Shown: one piece after another, positions 1-7,557 of the stretch | Layout: every line of letters begins with the position of its first letter | How positions within the stretch are numbered: the first letter of the stretch is position 1 | From: an uncultured Muribaculaceae bacterium | GTDB taxonomy: Bacteria > Bacteroidota > Bacteroidia > Bacteroidales > Muribaculaceae | Direction: 5' to 3' | Length of the DNA: 41,364 nt | Assembly: GCA_944321715.1 (NCBI GenBank) | Contig: CALUMJ010000024.1 | Location: 1-41,364, forward strand | Notes under the pieces: model-generated | What the model was told of the DNA's origin: nothing | Database searches by the model: none | Seen by the model: the letters and a program-made list of their open reading frames with translations, nothing else | Made by a program: the position numbers and the translations under genes

Positions 1-3000
1 CAGGGCATGTGTTGGCATGGCACTTGCGCATCATCACGCAGCCAAGCACAATCAGTGCCGTAGTGCCGAATGCAAATTCCTCGGCTCCCAACAGTGCCAT
101 GCTCACCACGTCGTGGCCTGTCTTGATTTGCCCGTCGGTCTGCAAGCGCACTTGTCCACGCAGCCCGTTAAGCACCAGCGTCTGCTGTGTTTCGCTAAGC
201 CCGATTTCGGGCGAAATGCCGGCATACCTCACCGACGAGGCTGGCGACGCACCTGTGCCACCTTCTGCGCCCGAAATTACCACAAGGTCGGCCTTGGCTT
301 TAACCACTCCGGCGGCGATAGTTCCCACGCCGCTCTCGGCAACGAGTTTGACACTGATTTTAGCTCGTGGATTGACATTCTTCAGGTCGAAAATCAGTTG
401 CGCCAAGTCCTCGATGGAGTAAATATCGTGGTGGGGTGGTGGCGAAATCAGCGAAATGCCCGGGATTGAATGGCGTGTGCGAGCAATCACTTCATCGACC
501 TTGAAGCCGGGTAATTGTCCACCTTCACCGGGTTTCGCGCCCTGTGCCACCTTGATTTGTATTTCTTCGGCATTGGCAAGGTACTCGGCTGTAACGCCAA
601 ACCGGCCCGATGCCACTTGCTTGGTCTTGCTGTTAAGTGCGATGCCGTCGATGCTGTCGTGGAACCGCACCGAGTCTTCGCCGCCCTCGCCCGTGTTGCT
701 TCTCGACCCGAGCGCGTTCATTGCCAAAGCAAGTGCCTCGTGCGCCTCCTTGCTGATAGCCCCGAACGAAATTGCGCCAGTCACGAAATGCTTCACAATC
801 TCTTCGACAGGTTCGACCTCGTCGATTGGGATTGGGTTCTTCTTGAACGTGAAGAAGTCACGCAGGAAGATTGGCGATGGTTTGTCGTCGGCACGGTGGG
901 TAAATTCTTTGAATTTCTTGTAGCTGCCAAGGCGTGTGGCCAACTGCAGTAGGCTTATAGTTTCGGGGTTCCACGCATGTTGCTCGCCATCTTTGCGGTA
1001 GGAATATTGCCCGATGTAAGGCAATATTTCCCCGTTGTGGTTATGGGCGAATCCAGCGTCATGGAACTTGATGTAGTCGGTGGCAATCTCTTTCAGCCCG
1101 ATGCCACCAATCGACGATGTGGCGGTGCCGAAATATTCCTTGAGCAGCTCCTCGCCAAGCCCCACGGCTTCGAAGATTTTTGCCCCGCGGTATGAGCGTA
1201 TGGTGCTTATTCCCATTTTGCTCATGATTTTGTACAGCCCCTTGCAAATGGCTTTTATGTAGTTTTTCTCGGCGGTTTCGTAGTGCATTGGCAATTCGCC
1301 GTCGTGCGACAAGTGGTCGAGTACGGCAAAAGCCATGTATGGGTTGATGGCACTTGCGCCATATCCCAGCAGCAATGCAGCGTGCATCACCTCGCGTATT
1401 TCTCCGCTTTCGACAACCAATGCCGTCTGCACACGTTTCTGCACACTGATTAAGTGGTGGTGCACTGCACTCACGGCCAGCAATGATGGAATGGCAGCAT
1501 GTGTGGCGTCGATGCCGCGGTCGGAGAGGATTATGTAGTTTGCTCCGTTCGACACGGCTTCTTCGGCATCGGCGCACAATTTGCTTATAGCCTCGCGCAG
1601 TCCGGCCACTCCGCGGCTCACCTCGAAGAGCATGGGCAGCTTCACGGTGTTGAACCCTTTGTAGCGTATGTTGCACAGTATGTCGAGCTGCGTGTTGGTC
1701 AGTATCGGGTGCGGCAACCTCACCATCTTGCAGTGCCCTTCGTCGGGCAACAATATGTTAGTGCCTACGGCTCCCACATATTCGATGAGCGACATTACCA
1801 ACTCTTCGCGAATCGGGTCGATGGCGGGGTTGGTGACTTGCGCAAACTGTTGGCGGAAGAAGTTGAACAGCAGTTGTGGCTTCTGCGACAATACGGCAAG
1901 CGGCGTGTCGTTGCCCATCGAGGCGGTGGGTTCCACGCCCTTGTCGCACATGGGAATGATGATTTTCTCCACATCTTCGCGAGTGAACCCGAACGCCCTC
2001 AGGTGGCAATCATAGTCGTCAACGCTGTTGCTCACCTTGCGGCCGCTGCGCAGCGTGTCAAGCTCGATGCGGTTGGCCGACAGCCATTTGCGGTAGGGGC
2101 GTGCCGAGGCCAGTTCCTCCTTGATTTCGCCGTCGTAATATATGCGGCCCTCTTGTGTATCAACAAGCAGGATTTTGCCGGGCTGCAAACGGCCTTTTTC
2201 CTTGATTTTCTCTGGCTCGAAACTTGTCACACCTGCCTCACTTGCCACCACCATGATGTCGTCCTTGGTGATTAAGTAGCGGGCAGGGCGCAGTCCGTTG
2301 CGGTCGAGCATGCCGCCGGCATAGCGTCCGTCGCTGAAGAGCAATGCGGCAGGGCCGTCCCACGGCTCCATCAATATTGAATGGTATTCGTAGAATGCCT
2401 TCAGGTCTTCGCTTATCGGGTTTTTGTCGTTGAACGATTCGGGTATGAGCATCGCCATCGCATGAGGCAGGCTCAACCCCGACATTACGAAGAATTCAAG
2501 CACGTTGTCGAGCGACGCGCTGTCGCTCATGCCTGGTTGGATGATGGGACGTATTTCTTTCACGTCGCCAAGTTGGGGCGTTGACAAGACGCTTTCGCGC
2601 GCCGCCATCCACCCACGGTTGCCGCGGATGGTGTTGATTTCGCCATTGTGCGCCAACAGGCGGAACGGCTGGGCAAGGCTCCATGTGGGGAATGTGTTGG
2701 TGCTGAACCGCGAGTGCACTATTGCCATGCCGCTCGTGAAGTAGGGCTGCGTGAGGTCGGTGAAATATTTCCGCACTTGCATCGACGATAGCATTCCCTT
2801 GTAAACGATGTTTTTGCTCGACAGCGACACCACATAGAAATCGGGGTCATCGACACGCTTCTCGATTTTCTTCCTGATTTTGTAAAGCATTCGGTCGATA
2901 TTGGCCACGTCGGTCACGCCGGTTATGAACAGTTGCTTGATGTCGGGCTCGGTGCGTCGTGCATTCTCTCCGAGTACGTCGGAATTCACTGGCACGGCGC

Positions 3001-3406
3001 GCAGGTGCATCAATGTGAGTCCCTCGCGCTCGATTTCTTCTATTATAATACTCAGTATCGCCGATTGCCGCTCCTTGTCCTTCGGCAGGAATACAAGCCC
3101 GGTGCCATATTTGCCTTTCTCTGGCACGGGAATGCCTTGCAGCAGGATAAACTCGTGCGGGATTTGCAACATTATGCCGGCACCGTCGCCAGTCTTGTTG
3201 TCGGCACCTTCGGCACCGCGGTGCTTCATGTTTTCCAATACCCTCAAGGCCGAATCGACTAATTCGTGAGATTTGTTTCCGTGAATGTCAACAATCATTC
3301 CTACGCCACATGCGTCATGCTCGTAGGCTGGGTCATACAGTCCTGCGCATTGTCGCTGGCCGCCGCTGCGGCAGGGTGCGCTTTCGTTTGCTTGCTTTGT
3401 TTTCAT
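1..3406 (-). CDS. gltB: Glutamate synthase large subunit, partial (C-terminal end outside window)
   Basis: Makes glutamate from glutamine and 2-oxoglutarate in the cytoplasm, normally with a small GltD-type subunit that would lie beyond the window start. Reading leftward from ATG at 3406-3404, the protein begins with a propeptide-like stretch and then [14 protein letters not shown], where Cys33 matches the N-terminal nucleophile of class II glutamine amidotransferases. This is followed by [18 protein letters not shown], a conserved early GltB block. At the window edge the frame reads [14 protein letters not shown], the cysteine cluster that holds the 3Fe-4S centre in the FMN domain. About 1135 residues of a family usually near 1500 are present, so the GXGXG domain is missing. 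The frame has no stop at its end because it runs off the window. A -7 box lies about 45 bases upstream. Confidence 0.95.
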   Translation of the reverse strand, partial: MKTKQANESAPCRSGGQRQCAGLYDPAYEHDACGVGMIVDIHGNKSHELVDSALRVLENMKHRGAEGADNKTGDGAGIMLQIPHEFILLQGIPVPEKGKYGTGLVFLPKDKERQSAILSIIIEEIEREGLTLMHLRAVPVNSDVLGENARRTEPDIKQLFITGVTDVANIDRMLYKIRKKIEKRVDDPDFYVVSLSSKNIVYKGMLSSMQVRKYFTDLTQPYFTSGMAIVHSRFSTNTFPTWSLAQPFRLLAHNGEINTIRGNRGWMAARESVLSTPQLGDVKEIRPIIQPGMSDSASLDNVLEFFVMSGLSLPHAMAMLIPESFNDKNPISEDLKAFYEYHSILMEPWDGPAALLFSDGRYAGGMLDRNGLRPARYLITKDDIMVVASEAGVTSFEPEKIKEKGRLQPGKILLVDTQEGRIYYDGEIKEELASARPYRKWLSANRIELDTLRSGRKVSNSVDDYDCHLRAFGFTREDVEKIIIPMCDKGVEPTASMGNDTPLAVLSQKPQLLFNFFRQQFAQVTNPAIDPIREELVMSLIEYVGAVGTNILLPDEGHCKMVRLPHPILTNTQLDILCNIRYKGFNTVKLPMLFEVSRGVAGLREAISKLCADAEEAVSNGANYIILSDRGIDATHAAIPSLLAVSAVHHHLISVQKRVQTALVVESGEIREVMHAALLLGYGASAINPYMAFAVLDHLSHDGELPMHYETAEKNYIKAICKGLYKIMSKMGISTIRSYRGAKIFEAVGLGEELLKEYFGTATSSIGGIGLKEIATDYIKFHDAGFAHNHNGEILPYIGQYSYRKDGEQHAWNPETISLLQLATRLGSYKKFKEFTHRADDKPSPIFLRDFFTFKKNPIPIDEVEPVEEIVKHFVTGAISFGAISKEAHEALALAMNALGSRSNTGEGGEDSVRFHDSIDGIALNSKTKQVASGRFGVTAEYLANAEEIQIKVAQGAKPGEGGQLPGFKVDEVIARTRHSIPGISLISPPPHHDIYSIEDLAQLIFDLKNVNPRAKISVKLVAESGVGTIAAGVVKAKADLVVISGAEGGTGASPASSVRYAGISPEIGLSETQQTLVLNGLRGQVRLQTDGQIKTGHDVVSMALLGAEEFAFGTTALIVLGCVMMRKCHANTCP

Positions 3407-3446
3407 CTCGACATTTTTATTGTATAAACCTAATAACTTTCAATTT

Positions 3447-3489
3447 TTGCTTGCAAAAATATATATTTTCTTTCAAATTGCTTGCAAAA
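3447..3489 (-). promoter_or_regulatory. gltB promoter with two palindromic operator-like sites
   Basis: On the minus strand 3461-3454 reads TATTTTTG, a match to the Bacteroidetes -7 box TAnnTTTG, placing the start of transcription about 40 bases before the gltB ATG. The 12-mer TTGCTTGCAAAA occurs twice (3447-3458 and 3478-3489) and contains the palindrome TTGC-TT-GCAA. The copies are 31 bp apart, about three helical turns, and the first overlaps the -7 box. That is the geometry of a repressor or nitrogen-response operator. The regulator is unknown. Confidence 0.5.
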
Positions 3490-3643
3490 CAATGTAAAAT
3501 TTTTCTTTTTGCGTTGAATAAATTGTTGTGCCGGTCTTGCTGGGAGAAACTTTGCGGGGGCGCGCGGCTCGTGCGCCCGCTGCGCCAATGGGCGATATAT
3601 TGCTGTAATGCAGCAGAATGTGGCATATTGCAAAGGTGTGATT

Positions 3644-3675
3644 TGTAGCCGTCATACCATGGCGGCTCGTTACTG
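3644..3675 (-). repeat. Short palindromic repeat, copy 1
   Basis: On the minus strand this reads CAGTAACGAGCCGCCATGG and continues into TATGACGGCTAC. The core GAGCCGCCAT/ATGACGGCTC folds on itself with one C-A mismatch. The same core recurs at 3767-3799, 6071-6100 and 6144-6173. This copy has lost two bases (TAGCC instead of TAGAGCC) relative to the others. It resembles a REP-type element. Confidence 0.65.
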
Positions 3676-3766
3676 CCACAGTTTGCAGCACATTGTGGTT
3701 GTGGTTGCAATCGGGCGGTCATCGAGCCGCTGTCGAGGTGTCATTGGGTTGCCATCAGGCGGTCAT

Positions 3767-3799
3767 CGAGCCGCCATGATATGACGGCTCTACAGTAAT
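3767..3799 (+). repeat. Short palindromic repeat, copy 2
   Basis: Carries CGAGCCGCCATGATATGACG and then GCTCTACAGTAAT. It differs from the 6144-6173 copy by one base in the loop. Directly upstream are two direct copies of a GCGGTCATCGAGCCGC block, so the element appears to have duplicated locally. Confidence 0.65.
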
Positions 3800-3875
3800 T
3801 GATGCTGTTTTGAGGACGGAAACTGGGCATTTGGTGTAGGAATCGGCATGGTTGGTGTAATTTTTTGCAGGGGGG

Positions 3876-3907
3876 CTTGTCGGTTGGTGTATAATTTGTT
3901 ACATTTG
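3876..3907 (+). promoter_or_regulatory. Promoter of the kinase-FGE gene
   Basis: TACATTTG at 3900-3907 is a full match to the -7 box TAnnTTTG. CTTG at 3876-3879, 20 bases upstream, is a plausible -33 box. Transcription would start near 3914, which rules out an upstream in-frame ATG at 3848 and supports translation from 3935. Confidence 0.6.
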
Positions 3908-3934
3908 CTAAATTCTTTCAAAAAACATGTTATT

Positions 3935-6001
3935 ATGAGTAGCGGAGAGCAAGCAAATAGTGCGGCATTGCCCGAGGGTGCCATGCTGATGGGCGGAAAG
4001 TACCGCATTGTCAAGAAGTTGGGGCAAGGGGGCTTCGGCATCACCTATCTTGCCGAGCATGTCGAGCTTGAGAAGCGGGTTGCAATCAAGGAATTCTTTT
4101 TCGGGCAGTATTGCGAGCGCGATGCCGACACGTCGCATGTAACGGTACCGACTGCCGGCAACCGCGAGCTTGTGGAGAAGTTCCGGCGCAAGTTTGTCAA
4201 GGAAGCGAAACTCATAGCCAGCAAGCTGTCGCATCAGTCAATCGTGCGAGTGTCCGACGTTTTCAGCGAGAATGGCACGTCATATTACGTGATGGATTAC
4301 ATCGATGGTCGTTCGTTGTCGGAGATTGTTGCCGAGCGTGGGCGCATGGGCGAAACGGAGGCCATCGGCATCATCGACAGTGTGGGTAAGGCATTGGAGT
4401 TCATCCATTCGCAGAAAATCAACCACCTTGACATCAAGCCGGGCAATATCATGGTGGAGCGCAACTCGGGCAACGTGGTGCTAATCGACTTCGGCGTAGC
4501 CAAGCAGTATGATGCCGAAACGGGCGAGGCCACGACTACCACTCCTGTGGCACACAGCCGCGGCTATGCGCCTCCCGAGCAGTACAAGCCCGGTGGCGTG
4601 GGTAGCTTCACGCCCGAGAGCGACATCTATGCCCTCGGGGCGACACTCTACAAGATGGTAACAGGCACCACGCCCCCCGATGCAATGGACGTGGTGACGC
4701 AAGGCGGCATCCCACCGTTGCCCGGCAGCATATCTGCCCCCGTGCGGCGCGCCATCACCGCCGCCATGCAGACTGCGAAGAAAGACCGCCCGCACACCGT
4801 TGCCGAGTTCCTCGGCATACTGCACGGCAAGGCCGTCGGCGAGGAAACCGAGGTGGACGAGAAGAAGCGGAAGCAGAACGACATCGAGGTAATTGTTATC
4901 GATGATGGACGTGGTGGCAAAGGCAATAATGGCAACAATGGTGGCAGAGCAAGTGACAGCAGTGCATCGGGTCATAACCCCCAACCACAGCCAACTCCAC
5001 AATCGCAGCCACGTCGCAAGTGGCTGCCGTGGGTGGTAGCTGCCGTGGTGGCAGTGGTTGCATTTGTGGCAATCATGCTGCTACCCCAGCAGCCCGAGCC
5101 GATACCACCTGATATAATAGCGGCAGTGGCAAGCGGCGCCGACACGGTGTCGCAGCAAGAGCAGCCGCAGCAGCCAGTGCGGCCACCGTCGCAGCCACAG
5201 GTCCAACAGCAGCAACCTGCACAGCCTAATTCACCACAGCCAACGCAACAAATAGTTCAGCAGCAGTCGCAATTTGTGCAACCAACAGTAATTGAGCCAG
5301 AGCAAACAGAGCGGCATCAGAACAATTTGATGGAAATTGAGATGGTGTGGGTTTCTGGTGGCACGTTCTCTATGGGTGCAACAACGGAGCAAAGTGGCGA
5401 TGCGTACAGTGATGAAATTCCTGCTCACAGGGTTACGTTGGGTGGCTATTACATAGGCAAGTATGAAGTGACGCAGAAATTATGGAAGGCAGTGATGGGC
5501 AGCAACCCGAGTAGATTCAAGGGTGACAACCTGCCAGTGGAGAATGTAAGTTGGAACGATGTACAAGAGTTTATCCGCAAGTTGAACCAGCTGACAGGGA
5601 AGAGTTATCGTTTGCCGACTGAGGCAGAGTGGGAGTATGCGGCACGTGGCGGCGGTAGCAGCCTCGTCTACAAGTACAGTGGCAGTAACAATATAGGTAG
5701 TGTGGCATGGTATAGGGGTAATAGCGGCTACGGAACGCACCCAGTAGGGAGCAAATCACCGAACGAGTTGGGTATCTATGACATGAGCGGGAACGTGTGG
5801 GAGTGGTGTCAGGATTGGTACGATAATGGTTATTATGATAAATTGCCGCAACGAAATCCCACAGGACCTACTAGTGGGGTGCACCGCGTGTGCCGTGGCG
5901 GTAGCTGGTACGATGATGATAGGAGCTGCCGGGTGTCGAACAGGAGTCGTAGCAACTCTAGCAATCGGCGCAACTACCTTGGTTTTCGCCTCGTCCTTTA
6001 G
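3935..6001 (+). CDS. Ser/Thr protein kinase fused through a membrane segment to an FGE-like domain
   Basis: 688 residues. A cytoplasmic eukaryote-like kinase comes first: glycine loop LGQGGFGITYLAEH (about 29-42), Lys52 in VAIKEF, catalytic HLDIKPGN with Asp166, DFG at 185-187, APPEQY at 212. One membrane helix follows (about 363-384), then a Pro/Gln-rich linker (about 385-465) and an exported FGE/SUMF1-type domain (466-688) with GGTFSMG, YEVTQKLWKAVMG, YRLPTEAEWEYAARGG and GNVWEWCQDW. Of the two copper-binding cysteines of true FGE, the first position is Asp660 and only the second (Cys665) is kept, so sulfatase activation is unlikely and a binding role is more plausible. The last 36 codons look like a diversified region (see findings). 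Start 3935 is chosen over 3848 because the promoter lies between them. Ligand and kinase substrates are unknown. Confidence 0.9.
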   Translation: MSSGEQANSAALPEGAMLMGGKYRIVKKLGQGGFGITYLAEHVELEKRVAIKEFFFGQYCERDADTSHVTVPTAGNRELVEKFRRKFVKEAKLIASKLSHQSIVRVSDVFSENGTSYYVMDYIDGRSLSEIVAERGRMGETEAIGIIDSVGKALEFIHSQKINHLDIKPGNIMVERNSGNVVLIDFGVAKQYDAETGEATTTTPVAHSRGYAPPEQYKPGGVGSFTPESDIYALGATLYKMVTGTTPPDAMDVVTQGGIPPLPGSISAPVRRAITAAMQTAKKDRPHTVAEFLGILHGKAVGEETEVDEKKRKQNDIEVIVIDDGRGGKGNNGNNGGRASDSSASGHNPQPQPTPQSQPRRKWLPWVVAAVVAVVAFVAIMLLPQQPEPIPPDIIAAVASGADTVSQQEQPQQPVRPPSQPQVQQQQPAQPNSPQPTQQIVQQQSQFVQPTVIEPEQTERHQNNLMEIEMVWVSGGTFSMGATTEQSGDAYSDEIPAHRVTLGGYYIGKYEVTQKLWKAVMGSNPSRFKGDNLPVENVSWNDVQEFIRKLNQLTGKSYRLPTEAEWEYAARGGGSSLVYKYSGSNNIGSVAWYRGNSGYGTHPVGSKSPNELGIYDMSGNVWEWCQDWYDNGYYDKLPQRNPTGPTSGVHRVCRGGSWYDDDRSCRVSNRSRSNSSNRRNYLGFRLVL
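5894..6001 (+). other. Candidate diversity-generating retroelement variable region
   Basis: This is the 3' end of the kinase-FGE gene, from RGGSW to the stop. Sixteen codons starting at 5909, 5912, 5915, 5918, 5924, 5939, 5945, 5948, 5951, 5954, 5957, 5960, 5963, 5969, 5972 and 5975 all end in C or T and encode only Tyr, Asp, Ser, Asn or Arg. All can be reached from AAC or AAT by changing adenines. The invariant frame between them (CRVSNR and LGFR) matches the C-terminal motif of FGE-type retroelement targets. No template copy or reverse transcriptase is in the window, and ordinary FGE-like proteins can be Asn/Ser/Arg rich here. Confidence 0.4.
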
Positions 6002-6070
6002 TTTTAATCTTTTGAGGAGGTAGTGGAGCAGTTTCGTTTGGTGTCTGCATCTTTGCGTACTGCATATTTG

Positions 6071-6100
6071 TTGTAGAGCCGTCATACCATGGCGGCTCGA
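6071..6100 (-). repeat. Short palindromic repeat, copy 3
   Basis: The plus strand reads TTGTAGAGCCGTCATACCAT and then GGCGGCTCGA. It lies in inverted orientation to copy 4, 43 bases away, so the pair could form a longer cruciform just after the kinase gene and may also terminate its transcript. Confidence 0.7.
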
Positions 6101-6143
6101 TGATAGCTCGATTGTGACCGCAATATACTGTAAATGTGACAGT

Positions 6144-6173
6144 AACGAGCCGCCATGGTATGACGGCTCTACA
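6144..6173 (+). repeat. Short palindromic repeat, copy 4, with a degenerate fifth copy
   Basis: Contains CGAGCCGCCATGGTATGACG followed by GCTCTACA. The bases before it (CTGTAAATGTGACAGTAACG) are echoed at 6203-6224 (CTGTAAGTGTTGCAGTAACG), followed by GAGCCGC, so a decayed fifth copy lies at about 6218-6240. The shared flank shows that the repeat unit is longer than the palindrome. Confidence 0.65.
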
Positions 6174-6246
6174 TGATGGCCCGCTGAGTGTGGGTGCAAT
6201 GGGCTGTAAGTGTTGCAGTAACGAGCCGCGGTGCGCCACGGATAGA

Positions 6247-6741
6247 TTACTGCTTGGGGAGGGTGAGAATCCAGGGCTTTGCGATGGGGATTTTTATTGC
6301 CACTTTGGTGGATATGTTTTTTAGGTATTCGGCGGCTTCGGGGGCTGTGTCGAAGCCTTCGACAACGACGTAGTAGGTGCTTTCGGAGTCCTTGACCACG
6401 TAGGAGCCGTGTCCGTTGTTGATAAGACGGTTGCGGAACGAGCGGGCGTTGAATAGCTGGCGGTATTCGCCCACCACCACATTATAAGGTTTTATGTCGG
6501 CACGGGTGCCATCGACAATATCGACGTAGGTAGTCACCATGCGCACCGAGTCGCCCATCACGACGGCGGTGTTGGCCGTGCGTTCGGCTTCGATGCGGGC
6601 GTAGGTGTTTTCGTCCACGCCTGCCATCTCGCGCTGGCGTTCACGGGTGATGTCGTATGCGGCACGGTAATTGGCCTCGCTCGACTTGCACGATGCGAGC
6701 ATGGCCAATGCCGCAAGTGGTATTATATATAGCGCTTTCAT
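6247..6741 (-). CDS. SPOR-domain lipoprotein
   Basis: 164 residues. The N terminus is a lipoprotein signal ending in the lipobox LASC (Cys18), so the protein should be anchored to the outer membrane. Residues about 85-160 form an SPOR domain (YNVVVGEYRQLFNARSFRNR, then YVVVEGFDTAPEAAEYL), which in known families binds peptidoglycan stripped of stem peptides at the division septum. The middle (ITRERQREMAGVDE to TTYVDIVDG) is a linker of unknown role. A role in division or envelope organisation is inferred from the domain only. It is transcribed away from 6884, with its own promoter. Confidence 0.85.
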   Translation of the reverse strand: MKALYIIPLAALAMLASCKSSEANYRAAYDITRERQREMAGVDENTYARIEAERTANTAVVMGDSVRMVTTYVDIVDGTRADIKPYNVVVGEYRQLFNARSFRNRLINNGHGSYVVKDSESTYYVVVEGFDTAPEAAEYLKNISTKVAIKIPIAKPWILTLPKQ

Positions 6742-6764
6742 AATTCACATTTATATATGTGTTG

Positions 6765-6772
6765 CAAATGTA
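6765..6772 (-). promoter_or_regulatory. -7 box of the SPOR lipoprotein gene
   Basis: The minus strand reads TACATTTG, a full match to TAnnTTTG, 24 bases before the ATG at 6741. No clear -33 box is present. Confidence 0.5.
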
Positions 6773-6883
6773 CGACAATAATCGCTTTGTTGCATTGCGC
6801 CGCCAAAAAATAATAGTGTCGCTTGTGTTTCTTTGTTTTTTTAATGTAACCTTTGCATTGGTGAGAATAAACAAGCTGAACGT

Positions 6884-7078
6884 ATGAAAGTAGGAGATAG
6901 AGTGTTCATTTCTCCCGACCTGACCCTGCAAAAGGATTGGCTGCCGGGAATTGTTATCCAAATGGAGAACAATCCCTTTGTGGGCATTGTGATATCGGCG
7001 GAAACCGAAGACCACAACGTATTTTTTGGCCGTGACGACATGTTCAAGCCAATAGAGGAGGAAGTATGTTTGCCATAA
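6884..7078 (+). CDS. Small conserved-looking protein overlapping the vapD remnant
   Basis: 64 residues, acidic, no signal peptide, not recognised as a named family. It opens with MKVGDRVFISPDL and continues with WLPGIVIQMENNPFVGIVISA and HNVFFGRDDMFKP. The alternating hydrophobic and glycine pattern suggests a small SH3- or KOW-like beta fold. Its last 13 bases overlap the ATG of the following vapD frame (7066), the tight coupling usual for toxin-antitoxin pairs. It could be an antitoxin or accessory partner of VapD, but that rests on position only. The frame is intact although the vapD after it is broken. Confidence 0.6.
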   Translation: MKVGDRVFISPDLTLQKDWLPGIVIQMENNPFVGIVISAETEDHNVFFGRDDMFKPIEEEVCLP

Positions 7079-7348
7079 GTTTTGACATGACGGTTTAGAG
7101 TCTTGAAAACCAATTATGGCAAACCGTATAACTGAGCATGTTATGAGATAAAGGTGTGCTTGAAGAAAAACGGCTTTGAGTGGATTCAAGGTAGTACCTA
7201 TCTCACAGCCAATGGCAACTTGAGCAACCTGTACAAGGCAATAAACGACCTTTGCAAGTATGATTGGTTTAAGAAGTCGGTTCGTGACATACGTGCTTAC
7301 AAAGTGGAGGATTGGTCGGATTTCACACCGATTGTAAAAGAGGGTTAA
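7066..7348 (+). pseudogene. vapD-like endoribonuclease pseudogene
   Basis: VapD proteins are small Cas2-fold ribonucleases that act as toxins. Here the start MFAISFDMTV (7066-7095) is followed by an in-frame TAG (7096-7098). The family sequence resumes one frame over near 7106 (NYGKPYN, 7112-7132), meets a TGA (7133-7135), and then runs intact to 7348 as [55 protein letters not shown]. So two nonsense changes and one frameshift fall within the first 30 codons, while the other 65 are clean, which suggests recent inactivation. A GTG at 7154 could in principle start a truncated product lacking the first beta strand and its active-site aspartate. Confidence 0.75.
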
Positions 7349-7472
7349 TATTCAACTACTTACCGTCGTTTCGTGTGAAGTTTCGTAACGTCCATTCATC
7401 CGCAGCCGTGGGGCGCGTGCCGAAATTGCGCAATAGTGAGATTTTCTGCAAAAAAACAGGGGCGATAATTTC

Positions 7473-7501
7473 GTTGGTTATTGAATAATTGTATAAATTT
7501 G
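7473..7501 (+). promoter_or_regulatory. Promoter of the thrS operon
   Basis: TAAATTTG at 7494-7501 matches TAnnTTTG; GTTG at 7473-7476, 17 bases upstream, can serve as the -33 box. Transcription would start near 7508, about 50 bases before the thrS ATG at 7558. An in-frame TTG/ATG region near 7489 lies upstream of this start and is not part of the gene. I see no T-box. Confidence 0.6.
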
Positions 7502-7557
7502 CGGACGATTTAAACAATGTTGTGTTGTTGTATGGCACAACGGAAAAAACTATTAAA

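Larger units (their letters stand above)
3407..3934. other. Intergenic region between divergent gltB and the kinase-FGE gene
   Basis: The first 80 bases carry the gltB promoter. Around 3558-3578 is a GC-rich hairpin (GGGCGC, 9-base loop, GCGCCC). From 3644 to 3799 are copies of the short palindromic repeat that also follows the kinase gene, including two direct copies of a GGCGGTCATCGAGCCGC block (from about 3715 and 3759). The last 60 bases hold the kinase promoter. I see no convincing gene. Confidence 0.6.

Noticed and set aside
3848-3934. Earlier ATG for the kinase gene
   Set aside because: The -7 box at 3900-3907 would lie inside the coding part, and the added residues have no kinase similarity.
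7349-7557. T-box or other tRNA-sensing leader before thrS
   Set aside because: The promoter lies only about 50 bases before the ATG, leaving no room, and there is no T-box consensus.
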